Origin: Parvibaculum sp049303435
Lineage (GTDB): Bacteria; Pseudomonadota; Alphaproteobacteria; Parvibaculales; Parvibaculaceae
NCBI GenBank assembly: GCA_049303435.1
Contig: JBAQNC010000143.1
Span: 1-49,873 of the forward strand
Length of the DNA stretch: 49,873 nt
Direction: 5' to 3'
Part shown: positions 7,534 through 15,628 of the stretch, piece by piece
How the letters are laid out: every line of letters starts with the position of its first letter
Numbering within the stretch: the stretch's first letter is position 1
The notes under the pieces: generated by a model
Told to the model about the DNA's origin: nothing
Database searches by the model: none
The model's input: only the letters and a program-made list of their open reading frames with translations
Position numbers and translations under genes: made by a program

Positions 7534-8567
7534 GCACACGCGAGCAGGAATTAATTGAAAAACTCGGGAGCTATCTGACCCATCGCTGGTCGTCGCCCAC
7601 CACGGTAAGCGAGATGAAACGCATTCCCGGTGGCGCGTCGCGCGAGACATGGAAATGTCAGGCTGAGCAGGACGGGAAAACACGCGGATTGATTATCCGC
7701 ATCGACCCGGCGACCAGCCTGATCGAAACGGACCGTCGCACCGAATACTGCACGGTCGAGGTGGCTTACACGGCAGGTCTCCCAGTACCCGAACCCCTGT
7801 TTCTTGAAGAAGACGAGAAATGGATCGGTCGTCCTTTCTCGCTGACTTCCGAGATCACAGGTTGCGACGCCTCGCCCACCAATCTGCCACAGAAACATCT
7901 GGCAAAGCTGGGCCAGCAGAAATGGAATTATCTCGGTCAGATCGCCGCGCTCGATATCGACAAGCTGGGCGTTGGCGAGTTCATGCCCGCGACAACGCGC
8001 GAAACCTGTGCGTTGGAACAGCTTGAATATTGGGCCAAGGTCATCAGGGATGATGAAATTCATCCCAATCCCGTTGCCGAAGCGACCGTCCGCTGGCTGC
8101 GGCGTAACCCGCCGCCACCCGCCAGGAAGCTCAGTCTTGTTCATGGCGACTATCGCACGGGTAATTTTCTCTATTCGCCCGATGGCGACATCAAGGCGAT
8201 CCTCGACTGGGAGATGGCGCATATCGGCGATCCTTACGAGGATCTCGCCTGGTCGCTCGATCCTCTGTGGAATTGGGGGAAGGAAGACCTCGCAGGACAG
8301 TTACTGCCGCACAGGCAAGCCATACGCATCTGGGAAGAAGCGAGCGGCATAGAGCTTGATCCCAAGGCCTTCCGCTGGTGGCAGGTTTTTGCTGCTGTCA
8401 AAGGCATAGGCATCTGGATTTCCTCAAGCGAGGATTTTCACAATGGCGAAACCAAGGACCTCATTCTGGCGATTGCCGGTTGGCTTATGACGGATCGCCA
8501 GCAACAGATCCTCGATGACTATCTGTCGCCCCATTCGTCACATCGTTTTTATGAGGTCGTGAAATGA
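7530..8567 (+). CDS. APH-fold phosphotransferase-like protein
   Basis: This 345-residue protein has the aminoglycoside phosphotransferase / protein-kinase-like fold. The Brenner-type catalytic loop is clear as LSLVHGDYRTGNFLYS (about residues 202-217, catalytic Asp in HGDYRTGN). The metal-binding segment follows in AILDWEMAHIGDPYEDLAW (about 225-243). The N-lobe shows GGASRETWKCQ in place of a glycine-rich loop. Homologues of this type occur beside acyl-CoA or alcohol metabolism genes rather than in resistance loci, so antibiotic resistance is unlikely. The natural substrate is unknown. It sits in an operon, overlapping the small ORF before it and the DUF6285-like gene after it by ATGA. Confidence 0.8.
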   Translation: MSTREQELIEKLGSYLTHRWSSPTTVSEMKRIPGGASRETWKCQAEQDGKTRGLIIRIDPATSLIETDRRTEYCTVEVAYTAGLPVPEPLFLEEDEKWIGRPFSLTSEITGCDASPTNLPQKHLAKLGQQKWNYLGQIAALDIDKLGVGEFMPATTRETCALEQLEYWAKVIRDDEIHPNPVAEATVRWLRRNPPPPARKLSLVHGDYRTGNFLYSPDGDIKAILDWEMAHIGDPYEDLAWSLDPLWNWGKEDLAGQLLPHRQAIRIWEEASGIELDPKAFRWWQVFAAVKGIGIWISSSEDFHNGETKDLILAIAGWLMTDRQQQILDDYLSPHSSHRFYEVVK

Positions 8568-9016
8568 TCCCCAAAGGTTCCGCCGGTATCGGTCATCTCA
8601 CCACGCGCATTTTCACTCATCTCCTGCCGGGTGCGGAAGACGCCTACCAGATGTCCGATCTGGCGTTTCTCGCAGGGCTCGTCGCCATGGTCGGGCAGGA
8701 TTTCGATCGCGGCGTCGATGTGCTGATGCAGGACCGGCAAGACATCAACGAGATTTTTCTTGAGGCCATACCGCATGTCGCCAACACGTCGCTGAAGGAG
8801 CGCATGATGTCGGTTGTGAACACGAAGCCTGAAAGCTTCAAGCTCACGGACCTCAATGCCGAGGCTGACATCGCCATGCGCACACTCATCGACCTGCATG
8901 AGCATGTCGAAAACGCGCAAGACGAAGGCGCTGCATGGGCGTCCGCTCTCAATGACAGGATATGGACGTTTCTCGACGCCCATGTCGAACGCCGGAAATA
9001 CGACGTTCCCATGTGA
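8564..9016 (+). CDS. DUF6285-like protein, APH-linked
   Basis: This 150-residue soluble, largely helical protein has acidic helices such as YQMSDLAFLAGLVAMVGQDFDRG and an N-terminal segment around ITRIFTHLLPGAEDAYQ-like residues. There is no signal peptide or membrane segment. Its size and its position directly after an APH-like gene fit the DUF6285 family, known mainly from this gene pair. The family assignment rests on context as much as on sequence. The start overlaps the APH stop (ATGA), which indicates coupled synthesis and suggests a complex or shared pathway. No function is known to me. Confidence 0.65.
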   Translation: MIPKGSAGIGHLTTRIFTHLLPGAEDAYQMSDLAFLAGLVAMVGQDFDRGVDVLMQDRQDINEIFLEAIPHVANTSLKERMMSVVNTKPESFKLTDLNAEADIAMRTLIDLHEHVENAQDEGAAWASALNDRIWTFLDAHVERRKYDVPM

Positions 9017-9055
9017 TCACACCAAATGAAATTCATCACGCTCTGAGGAAATGAA

Positions 9056-10183
9056 ATGCTGAATAAACTTGATGACTTCCCCATTCATCAAACGCCCGAA
9101 CCCATCGCGCATCTGGCGACCAGCGACCGTAACGCCTATGACCGCACCTGGTTCAACGGTTATGCGAAAGATGGTTCCTATTATTTTGGCATCGGCATGG
9201 CGGTCTATCCCCATCGCGGCATTCTCGATTGCGCCTTCTCTGTCGTGCAGCCCGACCAGCGTCAACATTGTTTCTTTGGTTCGCGCCGCGCGCCGGTCGA
9301 ACGCACCGACATGACGGTCGGCGCCTTCCGCATGGAAGTCATCGAACCCATGCGCAAGGTGCGCGTTATCCTTGACGACAATCCGAGCGGCGTCACCTGC
9401 GACCTGACCTTCACCGCGCGCACTGCCTCCATCGAGGAGGCGCGCCAGACATTGTGGTCCGGAGCGCGCCGCGTCATGGATGCGACGCGCTTTGACCAGT
9501 TCGGTCGCTGGAGTGGCACGATCCATCACCCCGACGGCGACATCAAGGTCGACGAAGACATGTGCCTCGGCACCAAGGATCGGTCATGGGGTGTGCGTCG
9601 CGTGGGCGAGGCGGAAACGGGCGGCGCGCCAGCCATGCCGCAGGGCATCTGCTTTGTCTGGGCCCCGCTCGTCTGGGACGATCATATCACGCATGCGATC
9701 TTCTTCGATGATTCCAAGGGGCATCCGCTGGTGCGCGAAGGAATCGTCGCGCCGCTCTACAAGAGCGTGAACGATATTCCCGGCGTCGAAGATGGGCAGG
9801 ACCAGCGCATGGCGACGGCGCGCCATCGCATCGAATATGTGCCGGGCACGCGTCTGGCGAAATCGGCCGAAATCGATCTCGTGGACCATGAAGGCAATAC
9901 GCGCACGATCGCGCTGAAACCCATCCTGAAGTTCCAGATGAAGGGTCTTGGCTATATGCACCCGACATGGGGGCAGGGCATGTGGAAGGGCGAGTTGGAA
10001 ATGGCGGGCGAATCCTTCGATCCGCGCCAGATCGATCCGCTTGCGCCCGAGAACCTTCACGTGCAACAGGTCGTGCGCGCCAGCGATGGCACGCGAACCG
10101 GCATGGGCGTGCTGGAACAGATCACCGTCGGTCCCTATGCGCCTGCCGGCTTCACGGAATTCCTTGATGGCGCGAAGGTTTAA
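9056..10183 (+). CDS. Hydroxyneurosporene-synthase/AttH-like beta-sandwich protein
   Basis: This 375-residue protein has no signal peptide. It is beta-rich, with repeated strand pairs (DRTWFNGYAKDGSYYFGIGM near residues 29-48) and a conserved core FDQFGRWSGTIHHPDGDIKV. The segment KDRSWGVRRVGE (about 176-187) carries the charged motif typical of CrtC/AttH-type hydratase-like proteins. CrtC adds water to carotenoid double bonds; here no carotenoid genes are nearby, so the substrate is more likely a lipid or terpenoid-like molecule. It lies 39 bp after the DUF6285-like gene with GAGGAAATGAA before its ATG, and 5 bp before the dehydrogenase. The family call is moderate. Confidence 0.55.
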   Translation: MLNKLDDFPIHQTPEPIAHLATSDRNAYDRTWFNGYAKDGSYYFGIGMAVYPHRGILDCAFSVVQPDQRQHCFFGSRRAPVERTDMTVGAFRMEVIEPMRKVRVILDDNPSGVTCDLTFTARTASIEEARQTLWSGARRVMDATRFDQFGRWSGTIHHPDGDIKVDEDMCLGTKDRSWGVRRVGEAETGGAPAMPQGICFVWAPLVWDDHITHAIFFDDSKGHPLVREGIVAPLYKSVNDIPGVEDGQDQRMATARHRIEYVPGTRLAKSAEIDLVDHEGNTRTIALKPILKFQMKGLGYMHPTWGQGMWKGELEMAGESFDPRQIDPLAPENLHVQQVVRASDGTRTGMGVLEQITVGPYAPAGFTEFLDGAKV

Positions 10184-10188
10184 GGCAC

Positions 10189-11292
10189 ATGGAAATCACA
10201 GCAGCCGTTGCCCGCGAGGGACAGGAAGAATTCTCGATCGAAAAAGTGGAGCTGGATGATCCTCGTCCCGACGAAATTCGGGTCAAGATCGTCGGCGTCG
10301 GGCTCTGCCACACCGATATGGTGGCAAAGACCGGCGCCATTGGTGGTCTGCCGATCGTGTTGGGCCATGAAGGCTCCGGCATTGTCGAAAAGACCGGCAG
10401 TGCCGTCACCAAGGTGAAGGCGGGCGACCGCGTTGCCATCTCGTTTCGGTCCTGCGGCGAGTGCCGCAAGTGCAAGGCAGGCGAGCCCGCCTATTGCCTC
10501 ACCATGCCCATGCTGAATTATATCGGCATGCGTCCTGATGGCAGCAAGGCCATCCACAAGGGCGGCGAAGACCTCAGCAGCAATTTCTTCGGCCAGTCAT
10601 CCTTCGCTACTTACTGTCTCACCTATGAGCGCAATGTCGTGAAGGTGCCGGACGATGTGCCGCTGGAGCTTGTCGGACCCTTGGGTTGCGGGGTGCAGAC
10701 CGGCGCTGGCGGCATCATGCGTTCGCTGGACTGTGAGGAAGGAAGCTCGCTTCTGATCCTCGGCGGCGGCGCCGTCGGCTTGAGCGCCGTCATGGGCGCG
10801 GCGGTTCAGAAATGCGGCGTCATCATCGTGCTCGAACCGCATGAGGCGCGCCGCAAGCTGGCGCTGGAACTGGGCGCGACGCATGTGATCGATCCGGCGG
10901 CCTCCCCGGATCTCGCGGCTGCCGTCCGCGCCATTCTGGAGCATGGTGTGGACTATGCCTTCGACACGACAGGCATTCCCGCCCTGCAACAGGCGACGAT
11001 GAATTGTCTCGCGCCGCATGGCGCCTTCGGCATCGTCGGCATCAGCCCACCCGGCACGCCCGTTCCCGGCGACATGGGAACCGTCATGATGCTGGGGCAC
11101 ACGATCAAGGGCATTATCGAAGGCGACAGCGACCCGGATGTCTTCATCCCGCAGATGATGAATCTCTATCGCCAGGGACGCTTCCCTTTCGACAAGCTGA
11201 TCCGAACCTACCCCTTTTCGGAAATCAACCGCGCCATTGCCGAGCAGCATCACGGCGATTGCGTCAAGGTCGTGCTGCTGATGGACGTCTGA
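10189..11292 (+). CDS. Zinc-dependent alcohol dehydrogenase (MDR family)
   Basis: This 367-residue medium-chain dehydrogenase oxidises an alcohol with NAD(P). Catalytic-zinc residues are seen at Cys40 (GLCHTD) and in GHEGSG near residue 60. The structural zinc lobe has four cysteines in SCGECRKCKAGEPAYC (about 86-101). The Rossmann motif is GGGAVGLSAVMG near 190. The sequence resembles aryl/benzyl-alcohol dehydrogenases more than the short-chain alcohol enzymes. It is the last gene of the operon starting at 7456, with AAGG just before its ATG. It may supply or remove the oxidised product handled by the upstream proteins. The following gene runs in the opposite direction, so the operon ends here. 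Confidence 0.85.
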   Translation: MEITAAVAREGQEEFSIEKVELDDPRPDEIRVKIVGVGLCHTDMVAKTGAIGGLPIVLGHEGSGIVEKTGSAVTKVKAGDRVAISFRSCGECRKCKAGEPAYCLTMPMLNYIGMRPDGSKAIHKGGEDLSSNFFGQSSFATYCLTYERNVVKVPDDVPLELVGPLGCGVQTGAGGIMRSLDCEEGSSLLILGGGAVGLSAVMGAAVQKCGVIIVLEPHEARRKLALELGATHVIDPAASPDLAAAVRAILEHGVDYAFDTTGIPALQQATMNCLAPHGAFGIVGISPPGTPVPGDMGTVMMLGHTIKGIIEGDSDPDVFIPQMMNLYRQGRFPFDKLIRTYPFSEINRAIAEQHHGDCVKVVLLMDV

Positions 11293-11310
11293 GGACGCCG
11301 GTCATCAGCT

Positions 11311-11952
11311 TCAATGAAGGGTCGGGCGTGTCGTCTCGACAGGCGGCTTCGGCGCGAATTCCGTTTTTGCGCGGACTAGACGCCCGACCATCGTTGCAAC
11401 ACAGAGCGCCGCGAAGATATAGGCCATCGCCGGAAACCGGTCCGGCAAAAGGCAGAAGAGGACAAAGGCGGCAATCGTCTCCGTGCCCTCGATCAACCCG
11501 GCCATGTAGTAGAAGCTCTTGAGACCCTGGCTGGTCGTGGTGAGGCTCCGCTTCTCGGCAAACGCCGCATAGGCGAGAAAACTCGTACCCGACAGAATGA
11601 AGCTTGCCAGAAGAACCGCCGCGGGAAACAGGTTCTCGGGGGAGGCCAGAGCAAACCCCAGTGGGATGGCCGCATAAAAAATATAGTCGCAGATAATGTC
11701 GAGATAGCCGCCAAAGTCAGTGGGTCGCGTCGCTCGCGCCACCGCGCCGTCGAAACCGTCGAACAGACGGCTTATGAGGATCAGCAACATTCCACCGGTG
11801 AAATTGCCCGTCGCAACGAGTACGCCCGCGCCGACACCGAAAAGCGCGCCTGCCACACTCAACTGATTGGCGTTGACGCCAGTGCGCGCGACTTGTGCCC
11901 CCATCCGGTTGAGCGGGGCGTCGATCAGCGATCTGGCAAATGCATCAAGCAT
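11311..11952 (-). CDS. CDP-alcohol phosphatidyltransferase
   Basis: This 213-residue integral membrane enzyme moves a phosphatidyl group from CDP-diacylglycerol to an alcohol acceptor. The family signature is present as FDGFDGAVARATRPTDFGGY followed by LDIICDY (about residues 64-90). It provides the D-x2-D-G-x2-A-R motif and the trailing D-x3-D. Five to six hydrophobic helices follow the expected pattern. It is shorter than PgsA- or PssA-type enzymes with known acceptors, so the head group is not predicted. GAGGAG lies eight bases before the ATG. It converges on the alcohol dehydrogenase gene, 18 bp away, and probably stands alone; the gene at 12015 lies 62 bp upstream on the same strand. Confidence 0.85.
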   Translation of the reverse strand: MLDAFARSLIDAPLNRMGAQVARTGVNANQLSVAGALFGVGAGVLVATGNFTGGMLLILISRLFDGFDGAVARATRPTDFGGYLDIICDYIFYAAIPLGFALASPENLFPAAVLLASFILSGTSFLAYAAFAEKRSLTTTSQGLKSFYYMAGLIEGTETIAAFVLFCLLPDRFPAMAYIFAALCVATMVGRLVRAKTEFAPKPPVETTRPTLH

Positions 11953-12014
11953 GGGTCGAACTCCTCGGTGTCGGAGCAGTCTGACCTAATGTTGTGGTCG
12001 CATAAAGGGGGCGG

Positions 12015-13316
12015 TCAGGTGTTGCGCTCCGCGATGGCGTCGAGGATATCTTCTTCCAGCGCCCAGAAGCGATCCTGTCCCCAGTGGGCGGGCCTTCCAT
12101 CCACGCGAAATGATGGTGCGCCCCAGAGGCCCGCATCGAATAGCGCTTCGCGATTTTCTTCCGCTACCTCGCGCCAACTTTCATCCGCCAATGCGCCGCG
12201 CGTCTGTTCATCCGTGAGGCCCGCGCGCCGCGCCACGTCGAACATACCCTTGTCGGAGGCAAGCTCAATGCCATCGGCAAAGGCGGCGCGCATGCCAAGC
12301 TCGGCGAAGGCCTCACCGTGCTCGAGAGGAATCGCATGATGTAGCACGGCGAGCGCTCGCGCTGCGCCTGCGCCGACAGGATCGACAATGGTGCCATAAG
12401 ATTCGTTGACACATTCGGCTTCACGTTTGGTGTCGAGCGTGATGTACATGCGCTTGACCAGCGGCACGGGCAGGCCGCGCATTACCATTGGAAGGATGAA
12501 ACGCAAACGTAGCTCGCAGTCGTAATGATGCGCGAGACGCCACATGCGGCGCGCTGAAATGCAGGAATAGGGGCTGCGGAATGAAAACCAATAGTCGATT
12601 ACCGGTTTCGATTTCGATGTGGGTTTCGTTGCCAGCGAGATATCTTGAAAAGGCGCGATCATGGGCATGCCTTTAGGGGCGGTGTCGAGACCTGTTTCGT
12701 TCAGGCGCGCTTCAAGGTGATGTAGCCGGTCGACACCCCAATACCATTCGCCTTCGAAATAGAACATGGCGCTCAGATAATGGCCAAACGCCTTGCGTCT
12801 CTTGTTTCCCGCAGCGATGACTTTCGATAAGCCTTTCTTGTTCGCTTTGAAGGCCGCTATTGCGGCGGCGTCTCCGGCCCAGAGGGCGGTGCTGATCTGG
12901 GGCGCGACCTCTGTGAAGGTTTCGTTCTTGATCGTGGCGGCAAGCGCGGCCGCCGCTTGCTCGACGCGGGAAGGATCGGGCAATCTTGCATCGGTGACAT
13001 GGGCCAGACTATATCGACGCGCCACGCGGGCCGCATCCCGTAACGCATAGTGCCGAAGCTTTTCACGTTCCGGTGCGGCAGCGTCATCGGGTGCGGACAC
13101 AAGATAAGGCGCCAGCTCGACACGATAACGCGACTTCAGTTTTGTCAGGAGCTGCGCCGCCAGATGGCTGTAGGGGTCGTCGGTCTGATGAAAATAATAG
13201 ACTGTTGGCTTCGCGCCCTTGAGCTTGCGGCGGAAGGCATGGATAGCGCGGCGCAGGTTACGTCGTGTACGACTTGTCAGAAATGTCGTTACAAGACGCA
13301 TCAAGAAAATTTTCAT
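12015..13316 (-). CDS. Tandem DsbA/HCCA-isomerase-like protein
   Basis: This 433-residue protein has two thioredoxin-fold (2-hydroxychromene-2-carboxylate isomerase / DsbA) units. The first begins YYFHQTDDPYSHLAAQLL (about residues 40-57). The second begins YWFSFRSPYSCISARRMWRL (about 238-257), where SPYS is the family site for glutathione or a catalytic serine. Single-domain HCCA isomerases are about 200 residues, so this is a natural fusion of two, with an N-terminal basic helix (LTSRTRRNLRRAIHAFRRKL). GGGGGAG lies five bases before the ATG. It is transcribed away from DUF1330 across a perfect palindrome, so both may share a repressor. The substrate is unknown; glutathione-linked aromatic or lipid chemistry is likely. 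Confidence 0.75.
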   Translation of the reverse strand: MKIFLMRLVTTFLTSRTRRNLRRAIHAFRRKLKGAKPTVYYFHQTDDPYSHLAAQLLTKLKSRYRVELAPYLVSAPDDAAAPEREKLRHYALRDAARVARRYSLAHVTDARLPDPSRVEQAAAALAATIKNETFTEVAPQISTALWAGDAAAIAAFKANKKGLSKVIAAGNKRRKAFGHYLSAMFYFEGEWYWGVDRLHHLEARLNETGLDTAPKGMPMIAPFQDISLATKPTSKSKPVIDYWFSFRSPYSCISARRMWRLAHHYDCELRLRFILPMVMRGLPVPLVKRMYITLDTKREAECVNESYGTIVDPVGAGAARALAVLHHAIPLEHGEAFAELGMRAAFADGIELASDKGMFDVARRAGLTDEQTRGALADESWREVAEENREALFDAGLWGAPSFRVDGRPAHWGQDRFWALEEDILDAIAERNT

Positions 13317-13378
13317 GTTTACTCCCCCGCGAGCAGCCCGGCTTCAGGGCGCGAATTTCGTGTCTGTTGACGTTCCGT

Positions 13379-13411
13379 TCATATAGTGACATGCTTAATG
13401 TCACTATATGA
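13379..13411. promoter_or_regulatory. Perfect 14-bp-arm palindrome, TetR operator candidate
   Basis: Arms TCATATAGTGACAT (13379-13392) and ATGTCACTATATGA (13398-13411) are exact reverse complements around the spacer GCTTA. The site lies between the divergent starts at 13316 (tandem DsbA-like) and 13449 (DUF1330), and the TetR gene follows DUF1330. Size and symmetry fit a TetR-dimer operator controlling both directions. Confidence 0.75.
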
Positions 13412-13448
13412 GCAAAGTCGGACATGGTCAAACAGGGGGATTTTAAGA

Positions 13449-13865
13449 GTGAACTACGATATTGCCGTCTATCCGACACGCGAGAAACTGATGGAACTCG
13501 CTGGCTCTGAAGAAAAGAGCCCGGTCGTCATGCTGAACCTTCTGAAATTTCGCGAAGTGGCGGAATATAAGGACGGGCGTGAGGAAAAGATCAGCGGGCG
13601 GGAGGCCTATATGCGCTATGGCGAAGCAATGCGCGGCATCGTCGAGGCTGGCGGCGGGCGTATGCTGATTTCCGCCGACCTCAAGGATGTGGTCATCGGC
13701 GAAGTTTCCGACCTGTGGGATGTCGTCGCATTGGTGGAATATCCTTCTGCCGCCACCTTTTTTGCCATTGCGGCCTCGCCGGAAGTTGCGGAGATCGGTG
13801 TGCATCGCGAGGCAGGTCTCGCAGGTCAGTTACTCATCCGATCTTCTCTCAACAATGCCATTTGA
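13449..13865 (+). CDS. DUF1330-family protein
   Basis: This 138-residue protein uses a GTG start at 13449, chosen because AGGGGGA lies eight bases before it and because the longer frame would begin inside the palindrome. The sequence shows the DUF1330 pattern: PVVMLNLLKFREVAEYKDG early, a central YMRYGEAMRGIVEAGGGRML, and VVALVEYPSAATFFAIAASPE plus the VHREAGL motif near the end. Members form a ferredoxin-like dimeric fold and are unassigned functionally. A second family member lies at 32548 and shares the LLKFRE and VHREAGL motifs. The TetR gene begins 83 bp downstream. Confidence 0.8.
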   Translation: MNYDIAVYPTREKLMELAGSEEKSPVVMLNLLKFREVAEYKDGREEKISGREAYMRYGEAMRGIVEAGGGRMLISADLKDVVIGEVSDLWDVVALVEYPSAATFFAIAASPEVAEIGVHREAGLAGQLLIRSSLNNAI

Positions 13866-13948
13866 GGGCGGCGCGATGGAAGGTCGTCGACCGTTCAAAC
13901 TTGTCGTTGGCTTTATTGCGCTTTGGGGAGGCAGAACTGGGTTGCGGA

Positions 13949-14560
13949 ATGCCAGAAGTTAGAAACGATGCGGCGGCTGTTGACGGGCGACGCGTTCGCG
14001 GGCAGGAAAACCGCCGCAAGATTGTTGAGGCCATGCTTGCGCTGATCGGTGAAGGTATGATCTCGCCAAGTGCAGAAGAAGTCGCAGCCCGTGCCGAAGT
14101 CGGGTTGCGAACGGTCTTTCGCCATTTTGACGATATGGACAGTCTCTATCGCGAGATTTCAGCGCTGATGTCGGCGGAACTGATGCCCATCGCGACGGCA
14201 CCCTTTCCTGAAGGAAGCTGGCAGGATCGCATTTTCGATCTCGTCCAGCGACGTGGGCGTGTCTTCGAAAAAATGATGCCCTTCAAGATCGCCGCCGATG
14301 TGCATCGCCACCGGTCTGATTTCCTCAACGAAGAACATGCCGAAGTCATCGGGATGCAACGGCGGACCTTGCAAGCGGCGCTTGGCGGCAAGAGCAGGCT
14401 CGATCCGCTGAAGTTCGAAGCGCTCAATCTGGTGATGAGTTTCGACGCCTGGCGTCACATGCGCATCGACCAGAAGCTCAGCGTTGCGCAGGTGACGAAG
14501 ATCCTCATGATGTCGGCGGAAGCCTTGCTGCGCGATGAGCCCGGATGGGCGACGAAATAA
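13949..14560 (+). CDS. TetR-family transcriptional regulator
   Basis: This 203-residue regulator has the N-terminal helix-turn-helix visible in RRKIVEAMLALIGEGM, then SAEEVAARAEVGLRTVFRHF and DDMDSLYREIS (about residues 18-65). A variable, ligand-binding C-terminal helical domain follows. The frame is open upstream into DUF1330, but the early residues there are Cys/Arg-rich and non-conserved. I therefore prefer the ATG at 13949 (MPEVRNDAAAVDG). It lies in the same direction as DUF1330 and probably represses its own operon and the divergent DsbA-like gene through the palindrome at 13379-13411. A strong bidirectional terminator follows immediately. Confidence 0.85.
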   Translation: MPEVRNDAAAVDGRRVRGQENRRKIVEAMLALIGEGMISPSAEEVAARAEVGLRTVFRHFDDMDSLYREISALMSAELMPIATAPFPEGSWQDRIFDLVQRRGRVFEKMMPFKIAADVHRHRSDFLNEEHAEVIGMQRRTLQAALGGKSRLDPLKFEALNLVMSFDAWRHMRIDQKLSVAQVTKILMMSAEALLRDEPGWATK

Positions 14561-14593
14561 AACCCGCGCAACCAATTGGGGCGCGCGGGTTTT
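14559..14593. terminator. Bidirectional intrinsic terminator
   Basis: AAAACCCGCGC (14559-14569) pairs perfectly with GCGCGGGTTTT (14583-14593) over a 13-base loop. A/T runs on both flanks let it work for the TetR gene (+) and for the flavin oxidoreductase gene (-). Confidence 0.85.
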
Positions 14594-14615
14594 GTCTTGA
14601 TAAATTTCGGCAGGG

Positions 14616-15593
14616 TCAGGCGGCGAGCAGGCCTTCCAGACGCTTCTGGATGATGGTCTTGGCGTCGGCCATCATGCCGTCGATGAGTTCCTTGCAGGTC
14701 GGAATATCGTGGATGAGGCCAGCGACCATGCCGCAGCTCCATGCGCCTGCATCCATGTCGCCTTCTTGCATGACGCGAGGATAGACGCCGCCGACGAGTT
14801 CGCGAATATCGTCGATGCCGAGGCTTGCGCCTTTTTCGCGTTCGATCGCGACGATCTTTTCAACAGCCGGATTGGCAAGCACGCGCTCGGTGTTGCGCAG
14901 CGGACGCATGATGAGGCGCGTGTCGAGTTCCGACGCGGCAATGAGCGCCTTCTTCACATTTTCATGCACAGGCGCTTCCTTGGTCGCGATGAAGCGCGTG
15001 CCCATGTTGATGCCGTCGGCGCCCAACGCCAGAGCAGCGACGAGCTGCGAGGCCGTGCCCATGCCACCGGAAGCGACAAAGGGAATCTTCAGCTCTTCCG
15101 CCGCGCGCGGCAGCAGGATCATGTTCGGGATGTCGTCTTCGCCGGGGTGGCCACCGCATTCGAAACCATCGACGCTCACCGCGTCGCAACCGATGCGTTC
15201 GGCTTTCAGCGAGTGGCGCACGGAGGTGCATTTGTGAATGACCTTGACGCCCGCCGCTTTCATCGCAGGCATATAGGCTTCCGGACTGCGGCCCGCCGTT
15301 TCCACAATGCGCACGCCGCCTTCGATGATGGCCTGAATATATTCAGGATAGGGCGGATTGGCGAAACCGGGCAGGAAGGTCAGGTTCACGCCGAAGGGCT
15401 TGTCCGTCATGTCATTGCACTTGGCAATTTCCTTGGCGAGCAGTTCCGGCGTCGACTGCGTCAACCCGGTGATGATGCCGAGCCCACCTGCATTGGAAAC
15501 CGCAGACGCCATTTCCGCCAGACCTACGAAATGCATGCCGCCCTGGATGATCGGATGCTGAATACCAAAAAGTTCTGTAATGCGTGTTTTCAT
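14616..15593 (-). CDS. FMN-dependent oxidoreductase, nitronate monooxygenase family
   Basis: This 325-residue TIM-barrel flavoenzyme belongs to the 2-nitropropane dioxygenase/nitronate monooxygenase group. Family marks are the N-terminal ITELFGIQHPIIQGGMHFVG (residues 4-23) and SNAGGLGIITG near 32-42. Also seen are DAVSVDGFECGGHPGEDD near 140-157, and PFVASGGMGTASQLVAALALGADGINMGTRF near 172-201, which binds the FMN phosphate. AGGCAGGAA precedes the ATG. It lies 35 bp after the crotonase gene on the same strand, so the two form an operon. Its neighbours suggest a role in fatty-acid or unsaturated acyl metabolism (some relatives are enoyl reductases) rather than nitroalkane breakdown. The substrate is inferred, not seen. 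Confidence 0.8.
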   Translation of the reverse strand: MKTRITELFGIQHPIIQGGMHFVGLAEMASAVSNAGGLGIITGLTQSTPELLAKEIAKCNDMTDKPFGVNLTFLPGFANPPYPEYIQAIIEGGVRIVETAGRSPEAYMPAMKAAGVKVIHKCTSVRHSLKAERIGCDAVSVDGFECGGHPGEDDIPNMILLPRAAEELKIPFVASGGMGTASQLVAALALGADGINMGTRFIATKEAPVHENVKKALIAASELDTRLIMRPLRNTERVLANPAVEKIVAIEREKGASLGIDDIRELVGGVYPRVMQEGDMDAGAWSCGMVAGLIHDIPTCKELIDGMMADAKTIIQKRLEGLLAA

Positions 15594-15628
15594 TTTAATT
15601 TCCTGCCTCTTGAATTTGTATCTGATTG

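Noticed and set aside
7530..8567. Aminoglycoside resistance gene
   Set aside because: The APH fold is clear, but the operon of DUF6285-like, CrtC-like and dehydrogenase genes points to metabolism, and no resistance context is present.
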